Assembly (NCBI RefSeq): GCF_014836985.1
Contig: NZ_JACSPU010000007.1
Coordinates: 1 to 64,000, forward strand
Source of the DNA: Planococcus wigleyi
Lineage (GTDB): Bacteria; Bacillota; Bacilli; Bacillales_A; Planococcaceae
DNA: 64,000 nt
Direction of reading: 5' to 3'
Made by a program: the position numbers and the translations under genes. Each line of letters opens with the position of its first letter. The first letter of the stretch is position 1. Of this stretch, positions 36,293 to 46,456 are shown piece after piece. Below the pieces are notes generated by a model, which worked only from the letters and a program-made list of their open reading frames with translations, ran no database searches and was not told the DNA's origin.

Positions 36293-37576
36293 TCAAGCCC
36301 CGCTTTCTACCTGGCTTTCCTGCACAAAACGCGCTGCACTTTGGCCGGCTACATTGCCCGTCACGAGCGCAGAGGTAATGTTGTAGCCGCCGGTATAGCC
36401 GTGGATATCCAAAATTTCACCGCAGAAATACAAGCCTGGTTTCTTTTTGGACGCCATCGTTTTCGGTTCGATTTCCTTGATGGATACGCCGCCTCCGGTG
36501 ACAAAGGCTTTCTCAATCGGCTGAGTGCCATTTACAAACATGCTGAAAGCAGTCAATTGCTGAGCGAATGCACGCACTTTTTCGCTGGCAAGTTCCGCGC
36601 CGGTCAATTGGGGATCGATATCTGCACGCGCAAGAAGGAACAGCAGCCACCGCTCCTGTGCAAGGCTCTTCCAGACGTTTTTAACCGATTTTTTGGGATC
36701 TTCTTTCATCATCTTAAAGAGCAGCTGAAATGCGGACTCTGCATTTTCATCGGGCATAGAATTGATGCGCATTTCCACAGGCTGGCCGCCGTTTTTCTTC
36801 ATTTCCTTGACGACATACTGGCTGCAGCGCAAAACGGCAGGTCCGCTCAATCCGAAATGGGTAAACAGCATATCCATCTGATGGGTCACGAGGACTTTGC
36901 CTTTTTTGTTCAAAACGGTTACGGCAGCATCACGCAGTGCGAGGCCTTGAAGTTCCTTGCTGACAATAAACGGTTCTTTCGACAGCAAAGGAACCTCGGT
37001 CGGATAAAGGTCGGTGACGGTATGCCCGGCTTTTTCGGCCCATGGGTACCCGTCTCCAGTAGAACCGGTTTGCGGCACGGCTTTGCCGCCGACCGCCACG
37101 ACGATGGCTTTGGCCGTATACTCTTCGCCGGTATGAAGGCGGACGCCGGTTACTTTTTCGTCAGTCATCAATAATTTCTTGACTGGTGAATCGAGGAGCA
37201 CGGTGACATTCAGCCGGTCCATTTCCTTGAACATGGCATCTGCCACGTCCTGTGCCCGGTTGGAGACCGGGAACATCCGGCCGTGGTCTTCTTCTTTTAA
37301 AGCGACGCCAAGTCCTTCAAAGAAGGAGATGATGTCTTCGTTATTGAAGACGGAAAACGGACTGTGGAGAAAGCGTCCATTTCCTGGAATATGTTTCACA
37401 ATTTCGTCAAGAGGCAAGCGGTTGGTCACGTTGCAGCGGCCGCCGCCCGAAATAATTAATTTTTTTCCTAACTTTTTTCCTTTTTCGATCAATAAAACCT
37501 TTTGGTTTCTAGAAGCTGCGGCAATTGAAGCCATTAAACCGGAGGGACCCCCACCGATGATTATAACGTCATACAT
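36293..37576 (-). CDS. ytfP: FAD-dependent oxidoreductase YtfP (HI0933-like flavoprotein)
   Basis: A 427-residue flavoprotein of the HI0933 (BaiN/YhiN) family. It begins [22 protein letters not shown], the dinucleotide-binding motif, then [25 protein letters not shown], a family hallmark, [41 protein letters not shown] and the C-terminal [34 protein letters not shown]. Natural substrate unknown. ATG at 37576 gives the family N-terminus; the frame runs 13 codons further up without support. Divergent from murJ. Confidence 0.9.
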   Translation of the reverse strand: MYDVIIIGGGPSGLMASIAAASRNQKVLLIEKGKKLGKKLIISGGGRCNVTNRLPLDEIVKHIPGNGRFLHSPFSVFNNEDIISFFEGLGVALKEEDHGRMFPVSNRAQDVADAMFKEMDRLNVTVLLDSPVKKLLMTDEKVTGVRLHTGEEYTAKAIVVAVGGKAVPQTGSTGDGYPWAEKAGHTVTDLYPTEVPLLSKEPFIVSKELQGLALRDAAVTVLNKKGKVLVTHQMDMLFTHFGLSGPAVLRCSQYVVKEMKKNGGQPVEMRINSMPDENAESAFQLLFKMMKEDPKKSVKNVWKSLAQERWLLFLLARADIDPQLTGAELASEKVRAFAQQLTAFSMFVNGTQPIEKAFVTGGGVSIKEIEPKTMASKKKPGLYFCGEILDIHGYTGGYNITSALVTGNVAGQSAARFVQESQVESGA

Positions 37577-37704
37577 AAAATAAGAACTCGCTTTCGTTTT
37601 TCTCTCAGTATACACGATGATGCGAAACTCGTTGAGTAATTTCTTTTATAGGTGTAAACTATCGTGTAGATTGCTTTTATCATGAACAAGTCAGGAAGTG
37701 CAAA

Positions 37705-39309
37705 ATGTCATCATTAATTAAAGGTACAGCCATCTTAACTTTGGGTTTATTTTTGTCGAAAATCCTGGGCGTTATTTATATCATCCCGTTTTACAGCATG
37801 GTGGGAGAAGACAATATCGGTCTTTATCAATACGCATACATACCGTATAACCTGATGCTGGCGCTGGCCATTTCAGGCGCCCCGATCGCTTTCTCGAAAT
37901 TCACAGCCAAATACAATTCCCTTGGAGATTACGAGACAGGGAGGAGATTATTGAAGTCCGGGTTGCTGACGATGATGGTCACTGGCTTTATTTCTTTCCT
38001 CTTGCTTTATTTGTTTGCGGAACCGCTTGCCCGCATTACAATTTCTGAAGACGAACTGATTTATTCAGTTGGGGATGTCACCGAAGCGATTCGCTGGGTC
38101 AGCTTTGCATTGATCGTTGTTCCATTTATGAGTCTTTGGAGAGGGTTTTTCCAGGGCTATAACTACATGATGCCAACCGCAGTATCCCAGTTGGTTGAAC
38201 AGATTGTCCGCATTATTTTCTTGCTGGGCGGCGCTTTTGCCGTTATCTATATTTTCGATGGCACTCCAAAAACAGCGATTCAATTTGCTGTATTATCTGC
38301 AGCTGTCGGAGCACTTGGCGGAATTGTCACGTTGGGTTATTTCTGGAAAAAGAAAAAACCGGAATACAACCGTCTGCTGGCCAATTCAGTTGAGTCTTAC
38401 GATGTTAAACTGCGTGATATGTACAAGGAAATTGTAATTTATGCGATTCCGGTCATTTTCCTTGGCATCGCCAATCCTTTGTTTCAATTTGTCGATCTGA
38501 TGACATTTAACCGGGCCATGAGTTCGGGAGGCAATGTCTCTGAAATCGATTTGCTTGGAATTTTGAACTTGACGGCGCATAAGCTCGTTATGATTCCAGT
38601 CATGCTGGCCACAGGGTTTTCCATGGCCTTGATTCCGTTGATCACCAAGCATTTCACCCGCAATGAGCATCTTCAGGTATCACGGACTTTGGATCAGTCC
38701 ATACAGGTCTTGCTGTTCCTGACATTGCCTGCCGTAATCGGGATGACGATGTTGTCAGACGAACTGTATCATGTCTTTTATGAAGTCAGCGATGTTGGTT
38801 CGGAAATTTTGGCGCATTACTTGCCGGTAGCGATTCTGTTTTCAGCTTTCCCGGTAACGGCGTCAATTCTGCAAGGAATCAACAAACAAAAATGGATCAT
38901 CATCAACTTGTCTACCGGTTTGCTGTTGAAAGCAATCCTGAATACACCGCTGATCGAGCGTTTTGAAACGGACGGCGCGATTGCAGCAACCATCATCGGT
39001 TATCTAGTTGCTATCGGCATGAATATGCTGGTCATCGTCAAAACCATGAACTATCGTTCGCAGATGGTGGGAAGACGTGTCATCCTGATCGTTATTTTGA
39101 ACTTGATCATGGCCGGAGCGGTTTATCTGGCAATGTCAGGGCTGGATCTATTCTTGGGAATGGACAATAAATTCTTATCTATGATACGGATCATCCTAAT
39201 TGGTGGAGTCGGGGCAGTCGTATACGGCTATCTTGGCCTGAAGACCGGTTTGGCACAAAAACTGTTGGGCTCGAAAATAACGAAAATTTCCCGGAAGCTC
39301 GGTTTTTAG
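37705..39309 (+). CDS. murJ: Lipid II flippase MurJ (YtgP)
   Basis: A 534-residue MOP-superfamily membrane protein with about 14 helices, matching YtgP, the MurJ that flips lipid II in B. subtilis alongside Amj. Seen: LIKGTAILTLGLFLSKILGVIYIIPFYSMVG at the start with the conserved early arginine-free helix, LWRGFFQGYNYMMPTAVSQLVEQIVRI near residue 133, and YLPVAILFSAFPVTASILQGINKQK. O-antigen flippases share the fold, so substrate is inferred. ytzG follows 10 bases later. Confidence 0.88.
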   Translation: MSSLIKGTAILTLGLFLSKILGVIYIIPFYSMVGEDNIGLYQYAYIPYNLMLALAISGAPIAFSKFTAKYNSLGDYETGRRLLKSGLLTMMVTGFISFLLLYLFAEPLARITISEDELIYSVGDVTEAIRWVSFALIVVPFMSLWRGFFQGYNYMMPTAVSQLVEQIVRIIFLLGGAFAVIYIFDGTPKTAIQFAVLSAAVGALGGIVTLGYFWKKKKPEYNRLLANSVESYDVKLRDMYKEIVIYAIPVIFLGIANPLFQFVDLMTFNRAMSSGGNVSEIDLLGILNLTAHKLVMIPVMLATGFSMALIPLITKHFTRNEHLQVSRTLDQSIQVLLFLTLPAVIGMTMLSDELYHVFYEVSDVGSEILAHYLPVAILFSAFPVTASILQGINKQKWIIINLSTGLLLKAILNTPLIERFETDGAIAATIIGYLVAIGMNMLVIVKTMNYRSQMVGRRVILIVILNLIMAGAVYLAMSGLDLFLGMDNKFLSMIRIILIGGVGAVVYGYLGLKTGLAQKLLGSKITKISRKLGF

Positions 39310-39319
39310 GAGTGACACT

Positions 39320-40033
39320 ATGCGTATAGATAAATTTCTTTCAAACATGGGCTTCGGCTCAAGAAAAGAAGTCAAAGTCCTGCTTAAAACAAAAGCAGTG
39401 GAAGTAAACGGCGAAATTGTCCGCGATCCGAAAGTTCATGTGGATGAACATGCCGACCAAGTGCTGGTTGGCGGAGATGCAGTCGCCTATACGGAATTCA
39501 TCTATTTGTTGATGAACAAGCCGCAGGATGTCATATCGGCGACAGAAGACAAGTACGACCAAACGGTCATTGATTTACTGGATGAAGAAGAGCAGCATTT
39601 CGAACCGTTTCCGGTCGGGCGGCTGGACAAGGACACCGAAGGATTTCTGTTGTTGACCAATGACGGCAAATTGGCGCATGAACTGCTGTCGCCTAAAAAG
39701 CATGTGGATAAAACCTATTATGCATTGATTGAAGGGTTGGTTACGGAAGCGGATAAAGAAGCATTCAAGAAAGGTGTAGCGTTGGATGATGGGTATGTGA
39801 CAAAGCCTGCCAGCCTGAACATCCTTGAAAGCGGACCTCTTTCTAAAATTGAATTGACCATTACTGAAGGCAAGTTTCATCAGGTCAAGCGGATGTTCGA
39901 AAGTGTCGGTAAACGGGTAGTTTACTTGAAGCGTCTGTCGATGGGACCGTTAACTTTGGACCCGGAGCTCGGGCTCGGTGAATACCGCCATTTGACGGAA
40001 GAGGAAGTAAACAGTTTAAAACAAAGAAAATGA
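39320..40033 (+). CDS. ytzG: RsuA-family rRNA pseudouridine synthase YtzG
   Basis: A 237-residue pseudouridine synthase: an N-terminal S4 RNA-binding domain (MRIDKFLSNMGFGSRKEVKVLL, about residues 1-60) and the catalytic domain with the aspartate in VGRLDKDTEGFLLLTNDG near residue 104, and GKFHQVKRMFESVGKRVVYLKR near the end. It probably modifies 16S rRNA like RsuA; the exact site is unknown. AGGAGTG precedes the ATG. Likely cotranscribed with murJ. Confidence 0.92.
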   Translation: MRIDKFLSNMGFGSRKEVKVLLKTKAVEVNGEIVRDPKVHVDEHADQVLVGGDAVAYTEFIYLLMNKPQDVISATEDKYDQTVIDLLDEEEQHFEPFPVGRLDKDTEGFLLLTNDGKLAHELLSPKKHVDKTYYALIEGLVTEADKEAFKKGVALDDGYVTKPASLNILESGPLSKIELTITEGKFHQVKRMFESVGKRVVYLKRLSMGPLTLDPELGLGEYRHLTEEEVNSLKQRK

Positions 40034-40058
40034 CCGCATAGCTGCGGTCATTTTCTTT
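40023..40058. terminator. Bidirectional terminator between ytzG and ytzE
   Basis: AAAGAAAATGACCGCA with its perfect complement around TAGC; the ytzG stop lies in the stem. Confidence 0.9.
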
Positions 40059-40073
40059 GTTTAGGAAATCTTT

Positions 40074-40295
40074 TCAGGACGTCATCTTCACTTTCCGTTG
40101 CGTCGTTGTCCATTTGCCTCGAGTTGGGCTTGTCACCAAGTCGTTAAAGGCTAACACATTCAAATCTCTTTGAATGGTGCGAGGAGTGATGCCGAATTCG
40201 TCGACAAGATCTTGCGTCGTTACAGTCCCGTTTTCGAGAATGTACTTATACATATCTTTAATTCGAATGAGCATGCGGTCGGTCGTAGGTTTCAT
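40074..40295 (-). CDS. ytzE: Small DeoR-type HTH protein YtzE
   Basis: A 73-residue protein that is almost only a winged-helix domain: RIKDMYKYILENGTVTTQDLVDEFGITPRTIQRDLNVLAFNDLVTSPTRGKWTTT, the DeoR-type reader with no effector domain. Probably a small transcription factor; targets unknown. Convergent with ytzG. Confidence 0.85.
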   Translation of the reverse strand: MKPTTDRMLIRIKDMYKYILENGTVTTQDLVDEFGITPRTIQRDLNVLAFNDLVTSPTRGKWTTTQRKVKMTS

Positions 40296-40598
40296 AATGA
40301 TAGAACCACTCCTTCATCTTTTTTCCCATTGGCAAAGACTAGCGGACGATATCCTGAGGTTTATACAGCAGGTTTAAGATAGATGCCAAAGACAGCCCCT
40401 TTTCCTAAAAAGATGTGTCAATCTAACTAATCTGACAATTTGATTATAGCGGAAAAACATTTCGAATTCTAGGATTTTCCTTTATTTTTACACAAATATA
40501 ACATTGGAAAGACAGAATTTTTTGTGCAAATTCCATACAAATTCTTTAATTAAGTGAAAAAAGGTGTACAATAGCCATAACAAAAAGGAGTGTGAAAC
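40296..40598. other. Divergent control region between ytzE and pepV
   Basis: A 303-bp AT-rich region holding the two promoters. TACAAT at 40567-40572 is a likely pepV -10, with only a weak TTTAAT -35. No ORF, riboswitch or terminator is recognisable. Confidence 0.5.
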
Positions 40599-41972
40599 AT
40601 GGATTGGCTGCTAGAAGCTAAAAAAAGAAAAGATACCATGCTGAGTGAATTGCAGGAGCTCGTGGCGATTCCCAGTGTACTAAGTGACGAAACAACGCCA
40701 ACAGCTCCTTTTGGAAAAGATGTTAAGCAGGCTTTGGACTGGTTTTTGGAAAAAGGTAGACAACATGGCTATTCAGTAAAAAATGTGGCCGACATGGCAG
40801 GGCATCTTGAAATTGGCCAAGGAGAAGAATTGCTTGGGATTTTAGGGCATGTGGATGTGGTTCCGGCAGGCGAAGGATGGACCAAAGATCCGTTCGGCGG
40901 AGAAATCCATGATGGTCGGCTTTATGGCCGGGGAGCCATCGATGACAAAGGGCCGACAATCGCCGCTTGGACTGCGTTGAATATGCTGAAAGATGCCGGC
41001 GTGGAATTCAATAAGCGCATTCGCTTGATCATCGGAACGGATGAAGAGAGTGGATTCCGGTGTGTCGAACGTTATTTCGAAACAGAGGAAATGCCAGCTA
41101 TGGCTTTTGCACCCGATGCGGATTTTCCGATCATCAATGCGGAAAAAGGTATTGCCAGCTTGGTCTTCTCCACATTTTCGATGCACGAAGACGCGATTCT
41201 GGAATCGTTCATTGCCGGACATCGGACAAATATGGTGCCGGACAAGGCAACCGCTATTTTAAACGGGCAATTGGCTGAATGGCAAGAGGAGTTTAGGGCG
41301 TTTTGTGCCAAGCATCAAGTGACAGGTGTGGTGGAACAGCATAACGGCTCAACCGAATTGACCGTGAAAGGCACATCAGCGCATGCCATGGAGCCGGAGG
41401 ATGGCATCAATGCCGGAATCCTGCTTGCTTTGTTTTTAAAGGATCGGTTGGAAGGCGATGGCCAGAAATTCGTGGCTTTTGTTGCAGACACATTTTATCA
41501 GGATTCACGAGGGCGCAAGCTGGGCCTTGATTTTTCGGATGAGCAATCCGGTGACACAACATTCAATGCGGGCATCATCCGTTTTGAAAAATCGAAAACG
41601 GCGACGATCAATGTCAGCATGCGCTACTCTGTCAGTTACCCATTTGAAGAAAAGATGGCTGCCTATGAGTTAAAGGACTTTGTGCTGGAAGTGGTGTCCA
41701 ATTCTCCACCTCATTATGTGGACGAAAACGATCCATTCATTAAGACGCTGCAAAACGCGTATGAAAAAGAGACCGGCGAAACCGCCGAATTAATTGCCAT
41801 TGGCGGCGGCACTTATGCGCGTGTCCTGGATAAAGGTGTAGCATTCGGCATGTTGTTCCCGGGAGAACCGGACCTTGCCCATCAAGCGGATGAATTTGTC
41901 GATATCGACAATTTAATAAAAGCGACTGCGATTTATGCGGAAGCAATTTATCAATTAGCATGTAAAAAATGA
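40599..41972 (+). CDS. pepV: Dipeptidase PepV (M20 family)
   Basis: A 457-residue zinc peptidase cleaving dipeptides. Metal and catalytic motifs: LGILGHVDVVPAGEGW near residue 84, RGAIDDKGPTIAAW near 113 with the bridging aspartate, GTDEESGF near 148 with the catalytic and metal glutamates, and FAPDADFPIINAEKG typical of PepV. The ending GGGTYARVLDKGVAFGMLFPGEPDLAHQADE is also family-specific. AGGAGTG precedes the ATG. Its end overlaps the dat reading frame. Confidence 0.94.
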   Translation: MDWLLEAKKRKDTMLSELQELVAIPSVLSDETTPTAPFGKDVKQALDWFLEKGRQHGYSVKNVADMAGHLEIGQGEELLGILGHVDVVPAGEGWTKDPFGGEIHDGRLYGRGAIDDKGPTIAAWTALNMLKDAGVEFNKRIRLIIGTDEESGFRCVERYFETEEMPAMAFAPDADFPIINAEKGIASLVFSTFSMHEDAILESFIAGHRTNMVPDKATAILNGQLAEWQEEFRAFCAKHQVTGVVEQHNGSTELTVKGTSAHAMEPEDGINAGILLALFLKDRLEGDGQKFVAFVADTFYQDSRGRKLGLDFSDEQSGDTTFNAGIIRFEKSKTATINVSMRYSVSYPFEEKMAAYELKDFVLEVVSNSPPHYVDENDPFIKTLQNAYEKETGETAELIAIGGGTYARVLDKGVAFGMLFPGEPDLAHQADEFVDIDNLIKATAIYAEAIYQLACKK

Positions 41973-41989
41973 GGGAAGAGGGAATGGAT

Positions 41990-42838
41990 ATGGATTTGAT
42001 TTTGCATAATGGAGAGTTTATTCGCGAAGAAGATTTGGTGATTTCAAAGGAAGACCGCGGCTATCAATTTGGAGACGGAATTTATGAAGTGATCCGTGTA
42101 TATGACGGAAACCTGTTTACAGCGAAAGAACATATTGATCGTTTTTATGAAAGCGCCGATAAGATCAAAATCGTCATTCCTTACACAAAAGATGTATTTC
42201 ATAAAATGATGTACGATTTTGTTGAAATGAACAATATTGATAATGGCCAGGTATATGTCCAGATCACGCGCGGAGCTGCAGAACGTCAGCACCAGTTCCC
42301 GACGGGTGCTACACCGGTCATAACTGGCAATACAAAGACCGTTGAACGTCCGGTAGCGAGTCTGGAATCAGGAGTAACAGCTAAATTCATCGAGGATATC
42401 CGTTGGTTGCGGTGTGACATTAAGAGCCTAAACTTGCTGGGCAATGTGTTGGCAAAACAAGAAGCCTACGAAGAAGGATTTTTTGAGGCCATTCTGCACC
42501 GCGGTGAAACGGTGACGGAAGGCTGTTCATCAAATATGTATGGATTTAAAAATGGGACTCTTTATACACATCCTGCCAATAACCTCATATTGAACGGTAT
42601 TACAAGAAGAGTAATTCTCGAGTTGTGCAAAGAGCTGGAAATTCCTGTAGAGGAAACGGCATTTACAAAAACGCAAGCACTCAAAATGGATGAATTCTTC
42701 ATGTCATCGACGACCACTGAAGTGATGCCAATCGTCAAGATTGGTGATCAGCAGATCGGCGATGGAACGCCGGGAGAATTGACGCGTAAGCTTCAGAAAG
42801 CATTTGAAGCACGTATTCAAGTGGGAATCAAATTATAA
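41990..42838 (+). CDS. dat: D-amino-acid aminotransferase Dat
   Basis: Class IV PLP enzyme interconverting D-alanine and D-glutamate with their keto acids, feeding peptidoglycan. The 282-residue protein has DRGYQFGDGIYEVIRVYDGNLF, RWLRCDIKSLNLLGNVLAKQEAYEEG with the PLP lysine in DIKSLNLL, VTEGCSSNMYGF and FMSSTTTEVMPI. ATG at 41990 (MDLILHNGEF) with a GGAAGAGGGA stretch 6 bases upstream is preferred; ATGs at 41984 and 41969 are alternatives. Directly after pepV, a link of peptide turnover with D-amino acids. Confidence 0.94.
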   Translation: MDLILHNGEFIREEDLVISKEDRGYQFGDGIYEVIRVYDGNLFTAKEHIDRFYESADKIKIVIPYTKDVFHKMMYDFVEMNNIDNGQVYVQITRGAAERQHQFPTGATPVITGNTKTVERPVASLESGVTAKFIEDIRWLRCDIKSLNLLGNVLAKQEAYEEGFFEAILHRGETVTEGCSSNMYGFKNGTLYTHPANNLILNGITRRVILELCKELEIPVEETAFTKTQALKMDEFFMSSTTTEVMPIVKIGDQQIGDGTPGELTRKLQKAFEARIQVGIKL

Positions 42839-42858
42839 TAATGGCATTTTAAAAGAAA

Positions 42859-42890
42859 AGTGATTGGCTCTAGCCGATCACTATTTTTTT
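42859..42890 (+). terminator. Terminator after dat
   Basis: A 10-bp stem (AGTGATTGGC and GCCGATCACT, with a T-G pair) around TCTA, then a T-run. Confidence 0.88.
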
Positions 42891-42929
42891 GCGTCTGTTT
42901 GCATGGTAAACTGAAGCCAGGTGATGACA

Positions 42930-43463
42930 ATGAAACCACATTATTTTATCGGAATAAAAATTCCGCCCGATATCGCGGAGACATTAGGCAAAGATCGTGA
43001 CAGTTGGCAGCTGACTACCCATAAAAGACAGACGCCTCCAGAAGATATGCATATTACGCTCCTCTTTATCGGCGAAGACAAAGAAGATAAAATCAAGCAG
43101 GTTGCAGAGCAGTTAGCCGGAATACAAGGATCGTCGTTCCGGTTAATGATTGAGGGCATCCAGACTTTCGGCAATCCCGAAACACCCAGGGTAATTTATG
43201 CCGCACTGAAAAAAAGTGCTGAACTGGAAAAGCTGCAGCGTGCTATTGCAGAATTGTTGGAGCCATTGCAGCTCGGAACCGATCAGAAAAGATTTGTGCC
43301 GCACATTACGTTGGCGAATAAGTGGGCTGGCGGGGAACCGGTGGATCTTCATTTGTCAGTCAGCCTGTTGGAATTTGAGGTGGCGGAGTTCTCGCTATTC
43401 CGAATAGCGCCAAAAGAAAAAACACGGTACCAGAAAATCGCTAACTACCCTCTCGGGATTTAG
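42930..43463 (+). CDS. thpR: RNA 2',3'-cyclic phosphodiesterase ThpR
   Basis: A 177-residue 2H phosphoesterase with both catalytic HxT motifs: MHITLLFIGEDKED near residue 41 and FVPHITLANKW near 124. These enzymes open 2',3'-cyclic phosphates on RNA; the biological role is uncertain. ATG at 42930 has AGGTGA 5 bases upstream; GTG at 42921 and ATG at 42924 are less well placed. Likely first of a unit with the lipid kinase and trmB. Confidence 0.9.
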   Translation: MKPHYFIGIKIPPDIAETLGKDRDSWQLTTHKRQTPPEDMHITLLFIGEDKEDKIKQVAEQLAGIQGSSFRLMIEGIQTFGNPETPRVIYAALKKSAELEKLQRAIAELLEPLQLGTDQKRFVPHITLANKWAGGEPVDLHLSVSLLEFEVAEFSLFRIAPKEKTRYQKIANYPLGI

Positions 43464-43491
43464 TTCCTAATATGTCTAAAGGCGAGTGTAT

Positions 43492-44415
43492 ATGAAAACA
43501 GTATTTATCATCAATCCCCTCGCGGGAAATGGCAGAGCACTGAAAAAATGGCACCGATTTGAAAAGACCATCCGGTTTCCTTATGAGCATATTGTTACGC
43601 AATTTCCCGGGCATGCAGTTGAACTAGCAGCCGGCTACCGGCACCAGCAAAATGTCTTATTGATTGGTTTTGGCGGAGACGGCACGCTCAGAGAAATTAT
43701 AGTTGGAGCTGCCGGTGCAAAAGGAATCATTGTCGGCTCTGTAGCGGCTGGTTCTGGCAACGACTTTGCCAGAGCATATGGAAGTTTTAAGGATGCACAG
43801 GCTATCGAGCGATTTCTTGAACGGCCTTTTTTTCGGCGGGAAGATCTTGGTGAGTTTACAGATAGGGCCGAATCCCAGTTCGTCAGCAGTACTGGAATCG
43901 GTTTTGATGCGCAAATCACCATCGCTGTGAACCTTTCAGCCATTAAGCAAAAGCTCAATCAGCTTGGCCTTGGAAAGCTGGTTTATTTTTTGTACGTCAT
44001 CAGGACTTTTTTGACGTTTGAGAAATTTACTTTATCAGTGGAGACGGATGGAGATTTAACAGTCTACGAAGATGTCTGGCTGGCGACGGTCAGCAATCAG
44101 CCGTACTTTGGCGGAGGCATGAAAATATCACCGTCCTCAAAAACAGATGACGGATTGCTTGAGCTGACGGTCGTCCATCACATTTCGCGTTTGAAACTCC
44201 TGCTGGTTTTTGGTACGGTATTCAGCGGAGCACATACACGTTTCAAAGAGGTCAGCCAAATGAGCAGCCGGGAATTCCGGCTCTCGACGGATAAACCGGT
44301 TTGCCGCCATGTGGATGGTGACGATGCCGGTATAAGTTCTCCAAACGAAATGGTCGTTTATGCAGTCAGCCACAAAAAATGGAACTCAATAAATATTGGA
44401 AAAGAAAGAGGATGA
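43492..44415 (+). CDS. ytlR: Diacylglycerol/lipid kinase family protein (YtlR-like)
   Basis: A 307-residue DAGK-catalytic-domain protein: FIINPLAGNGRALKKW at the start, LIGFGGDGTLREIIVGAAG (nucleotide site) near residue 55, GSVAAGSGNDFARAYG near 83, and YFGGGMKISPSSKTDDGLLELTVV. Members phosphorylate diacylglycerol, sphingoid bases or undecaprenol; which one here is unknown. ATG at 43492 follows AAAGGCGAG. The stop is 3 bases before trmB. Confidence 0.87.
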   Translation: MKTVFIINPLAGNGRALKKWHRFEKTIRFPYEHIVTQFPGHAVELAAGYRHQQNVLLIGFGGDGTLREIIVGAAGAKGIIVGSVAAGSGNDFARAYGSFKDAQAIERFLERPFFRREDLGEFTDRAESQFVSSTGIGFDAQITIAVNLSAIKQKLNQLGLGKLVYFLYVIRTFLTFEKFTLSVETDGDLTVYEDVWLATVSNQPYFGGGMKISPSSKTDDGLLELTVVHHISRLKLLLVFGTVFSGAHTRFKEVSQMSSREFRLSTDKPVCRHVDGDDAGISSPNEMVVYAVSHKKWNSINIGKERG

Positions 44416-44418
44416 AAC

Positions 44419-45069
44419 ATGAGATCACGTTTTAAACCATGGGCAGCCGATTTGATCGACACCCATCCAGAAATCGTTATTCCCGATCCAGAGCAGAAAA
44501 AAGGAAAATGGCAGGAAGTTTTCGGTAATGAAAATCCGCTTCATATCGAAGCTGGAACTGGAAAAGGACGCTTCATCATCGGAATGGCTATAGCTAATCC
44601 GCAGATTAATTATATCGGCATCGAGTTGTTCGATAGTGTCATCGTCACGGCTCTCGAGACTATTTTGGAAAATGAGGAAGAAATTCCTAATCTGCGTTTA
44701 TTGAAAGTGAATGCAAAAGACATCGCTGATTATTTTGAAAAAGGTGAAGTGGATAGACTGTACTTGAACTTTTCTGATCCATGGCCGAAAAAACGGCATG
44801 CCAAACGCCGTCTGACCCATGAATCTTTTTTGAAGCTTTACGAAGCAGTGCTTCCTGAACAAGGAGAAATCCATTTTAAAACCGATAACCGGAAACTTTT
44901 CGAATATTCGCTTACGAGCATTTCTGAATATGGTATGTTATTAAAAGAGGTCTCATTGGATCTTCATGACAATGAACCCGAGTGGAACATCATGACGGAG
45001 TACGAAGAAAAATTCTCGAAAAAAGGCCAGCCGATTTACCGGATGGAAGCACAGTTTTCAATTAGCTGA
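44419..45069 (+). CDS. trmB: tRNA (guanine-N7)-methyltransferase TrmB
   Basis: Methylates G46 in the variable loop of tRNAs. The 216-residue protein has [17 protein letters not shown] (SAM motif I; usually E-[IV]-G-x-G-x-G) near residue 46, [28 protein letters not shown] and the TrmB signature [25 protein letters not shown] near 115. GAAACATG follows an AAAGAGG site. Cotranscribed with the lipid kinase. Confidence 0.95.
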   Translation: MRSRFKPWAADLIDTHPEIVIPDPEQKKGKWQEVFGNENPLHIEAGTGKGRFIIGMAIANPQINYIGIELFDSVIVTALETILENEEEIPNLRLLKVNAKDIADYFEKGEVDRLYLNFSDPWPKKRHAKRRLTHESFLKLYEAVLPEQGEIHFKTDNRKLFEYSLTSISEYGMLLKEVSLDLHDNEPEWNIMTEYEEKFSKKGQPIYRMEAQFSIS

Positions 45070-45091
45070 TCACGACAAGGGGGAAAAGGGA

Positions 45092-45946
45092 ATGCAGAAA
45101 TTTCAATTTCACAACATGGCTTTAACTTGGCTTGATGGGGGAACGACGTATTTGGATGGCGGCACGATGTTTGGGGTAGTGCCGAAAGTGATTTGGTCAA
45201 AGCGGTATCCGGTCAATGAAAAAAACCAGATTGAATTGCCGACACATCCAATCTTAGTCCAATACGAAGGCCACAATATCTTGATCGACAGCGGCCTCGG
45301 TACCGGCAAATTGACTGAACGCCAACTGCGTAATTTAGGGGTTTCCCAAGAGTCGCGTGTGGAAGAGGACTTGGCGGAGCTTGGGCTGACGCCTGAAGAT
45401 ATCGATACAATCCTCATGACTCATCTTCATGGTGACCATGCAGCGGGGTTGACGAAATGGCAGGGAGAAGAGCTGGTTTCGGCATTCCCGAATGCAACCA
45501 TCCATGTTTCAGCAACAGAATGGAATGAAATGCAGCATCCGAATATCCGCTCGCGCAACACCTACTGGAAAGAAAACTGGGAGCCGATAACCGGTCAAGT
45601 GGAGACTTTCGAAGGTGAGAAAACTTTGTTTGATGCCATTACGCTGATCCATACAGGAGGCCATTCGGATGGCCACAGCGTCATCAAGATGCAAAGCGGG
45701 GATGAAACGATCCTCCATATGGCGGACATCATGCCGACTCATGCGCATCAAAACCCGCTATGGGTACTGGCGTTTGATGATTATCCGATGGATTCGATTT
45801 ACGCGAAAGAAAAGCTGATGAAAGAAGCGTTGGAAAATGGCTATTACTTCAGTTTTTACCACGATGCCTATTACCGCATCCTGAAATGGAGCGTGGACGG
45901 CAAAGAAATCGTCGAATCGCTTGAGCGAAAAGAAAAAGTGATATGA
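45092..45946 (+). CDS. ytnP: MBL-fold lactonase YtnP
   Basis: A 284-residue metallo-beta-lactamase-fold hydrolase: [18 protein letters not shown] (HxHxDH metal motif) near residue 110, [14 protein letters not shown] near 187, [18 protein letters not shown] with the bridging aspartate, and a final histidine in FYHDAYY. B. subtilis YtnP is a quorum-quenching lactonase active on N-acyl-homoserine lactones; substrate here inferred. AAGGGGGAAAAGGG precedes the ATG. Confidence 0.88.
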   Translation: MQKFQFHNMALTWLDGGTTYLDGGTMFGVVPKVIWSKRYPVNEKNQIELPTHPILVQYEGHNILIDSGLGTGKLTERQLRNLGVSQESRVEEDLAELGLTPEDIDTILMTHLHGDHAAGLTKWQGEELVSAFPNATIHVSATEWNEMQHPNIRSRNTYWKENWEPITGQVETFEGEKTLFDAITLIHTGGHSDGHSVIKMQSGDETILHMADIMPTHAHQNPLWVLAFDDYPMDSIYAKEKLMKEALENGYYFSFYHDAYYRILKWSVDGKEIVESLERKEKVI

Positions 45947-45974
45947 AAAAGGAGCCGATTAGGCTCCTTTTTTA
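45946..45974. terminator. Bidirectional terminator between ytnP and ytzB
   Basis: AAAAAGGAGCC pairs with GGCTCCTTTTT around GATTA. Confidence 0.92.
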
Positions 45975-46289
45975 TTATACTTGTTTGACTTCAATTACTG
46001 CGCCTGTGTAGGCATCCGCCAAAAACTCGAATTGCTGAAGTTCGTCTTCTTTATGGCGCGTGATGCCGCCTTTATAGACTTCCGTCGTAAGTGCATGCTG
46101 TTTATAAGGCTCGGTTTTCATGAAGATCCATGAACCGTCGATCGGGCCTTCTTCTTTAAACGCAGACTTGACTTCCTTCAAGACGTTGTCCGCCGGATAA
46201 AGTTTTTGTGTGCGATCAACCACTTCTTTTACTAAATATGCTGCTGCTACACCTGTAGCAAATCCAATCAATAAATCACGATTTTTCAC
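45975..46289 (-). CDS. ytzB: PepSY-domain membrane-anchored protein YtzB
   Basis: A 104-residue protein with a short N-terminal hydrophobic segment (LLIGFATGVAAAYLVKEV, about residues 6-23), then a PepSY-like domain: ADNVLKEVKSAFKEEGPIDGSWIFM and LQQFEFLADAYTGAVIEVKQV. PepSY domains often regulate peptidases, and the neighbour ytoP is a peptidase, but no direct link is shown. GAGGGA precedes the ATG. Confidence 0.87.
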   Translation of the reverse strand: MKNRDLLIGFATGVAAAYLVKEVVDRTQKLYPADNVLKEVKSAFKEEGPIDGSWIFMKTEPYKQHALTTEVYKGGITRHKEDELQQFEFLADAYTGAVIEVKQV

Positions 46290-46456
46290 TAAAAATCCCT
46301 CCTCTGCTTACTGAATAAATTGTACCATAAATATTTTGAAGGGCGAAATGATAGCTTAAAAGTCATTAATCTTTCGAAAAACGAATTATATAGCTGGAAA
46401 TCGTCTGAAAAAAGCTCTAAACTTAATGAAGGTAAGTTATTAGGAGGAATTTTGAT

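Noticed and set aside
36341..37174. 277-residue ORF opposite ytfP
   Set aside because: Long only because of the codon bias of ytfP on the other strand; no motif or start signal.
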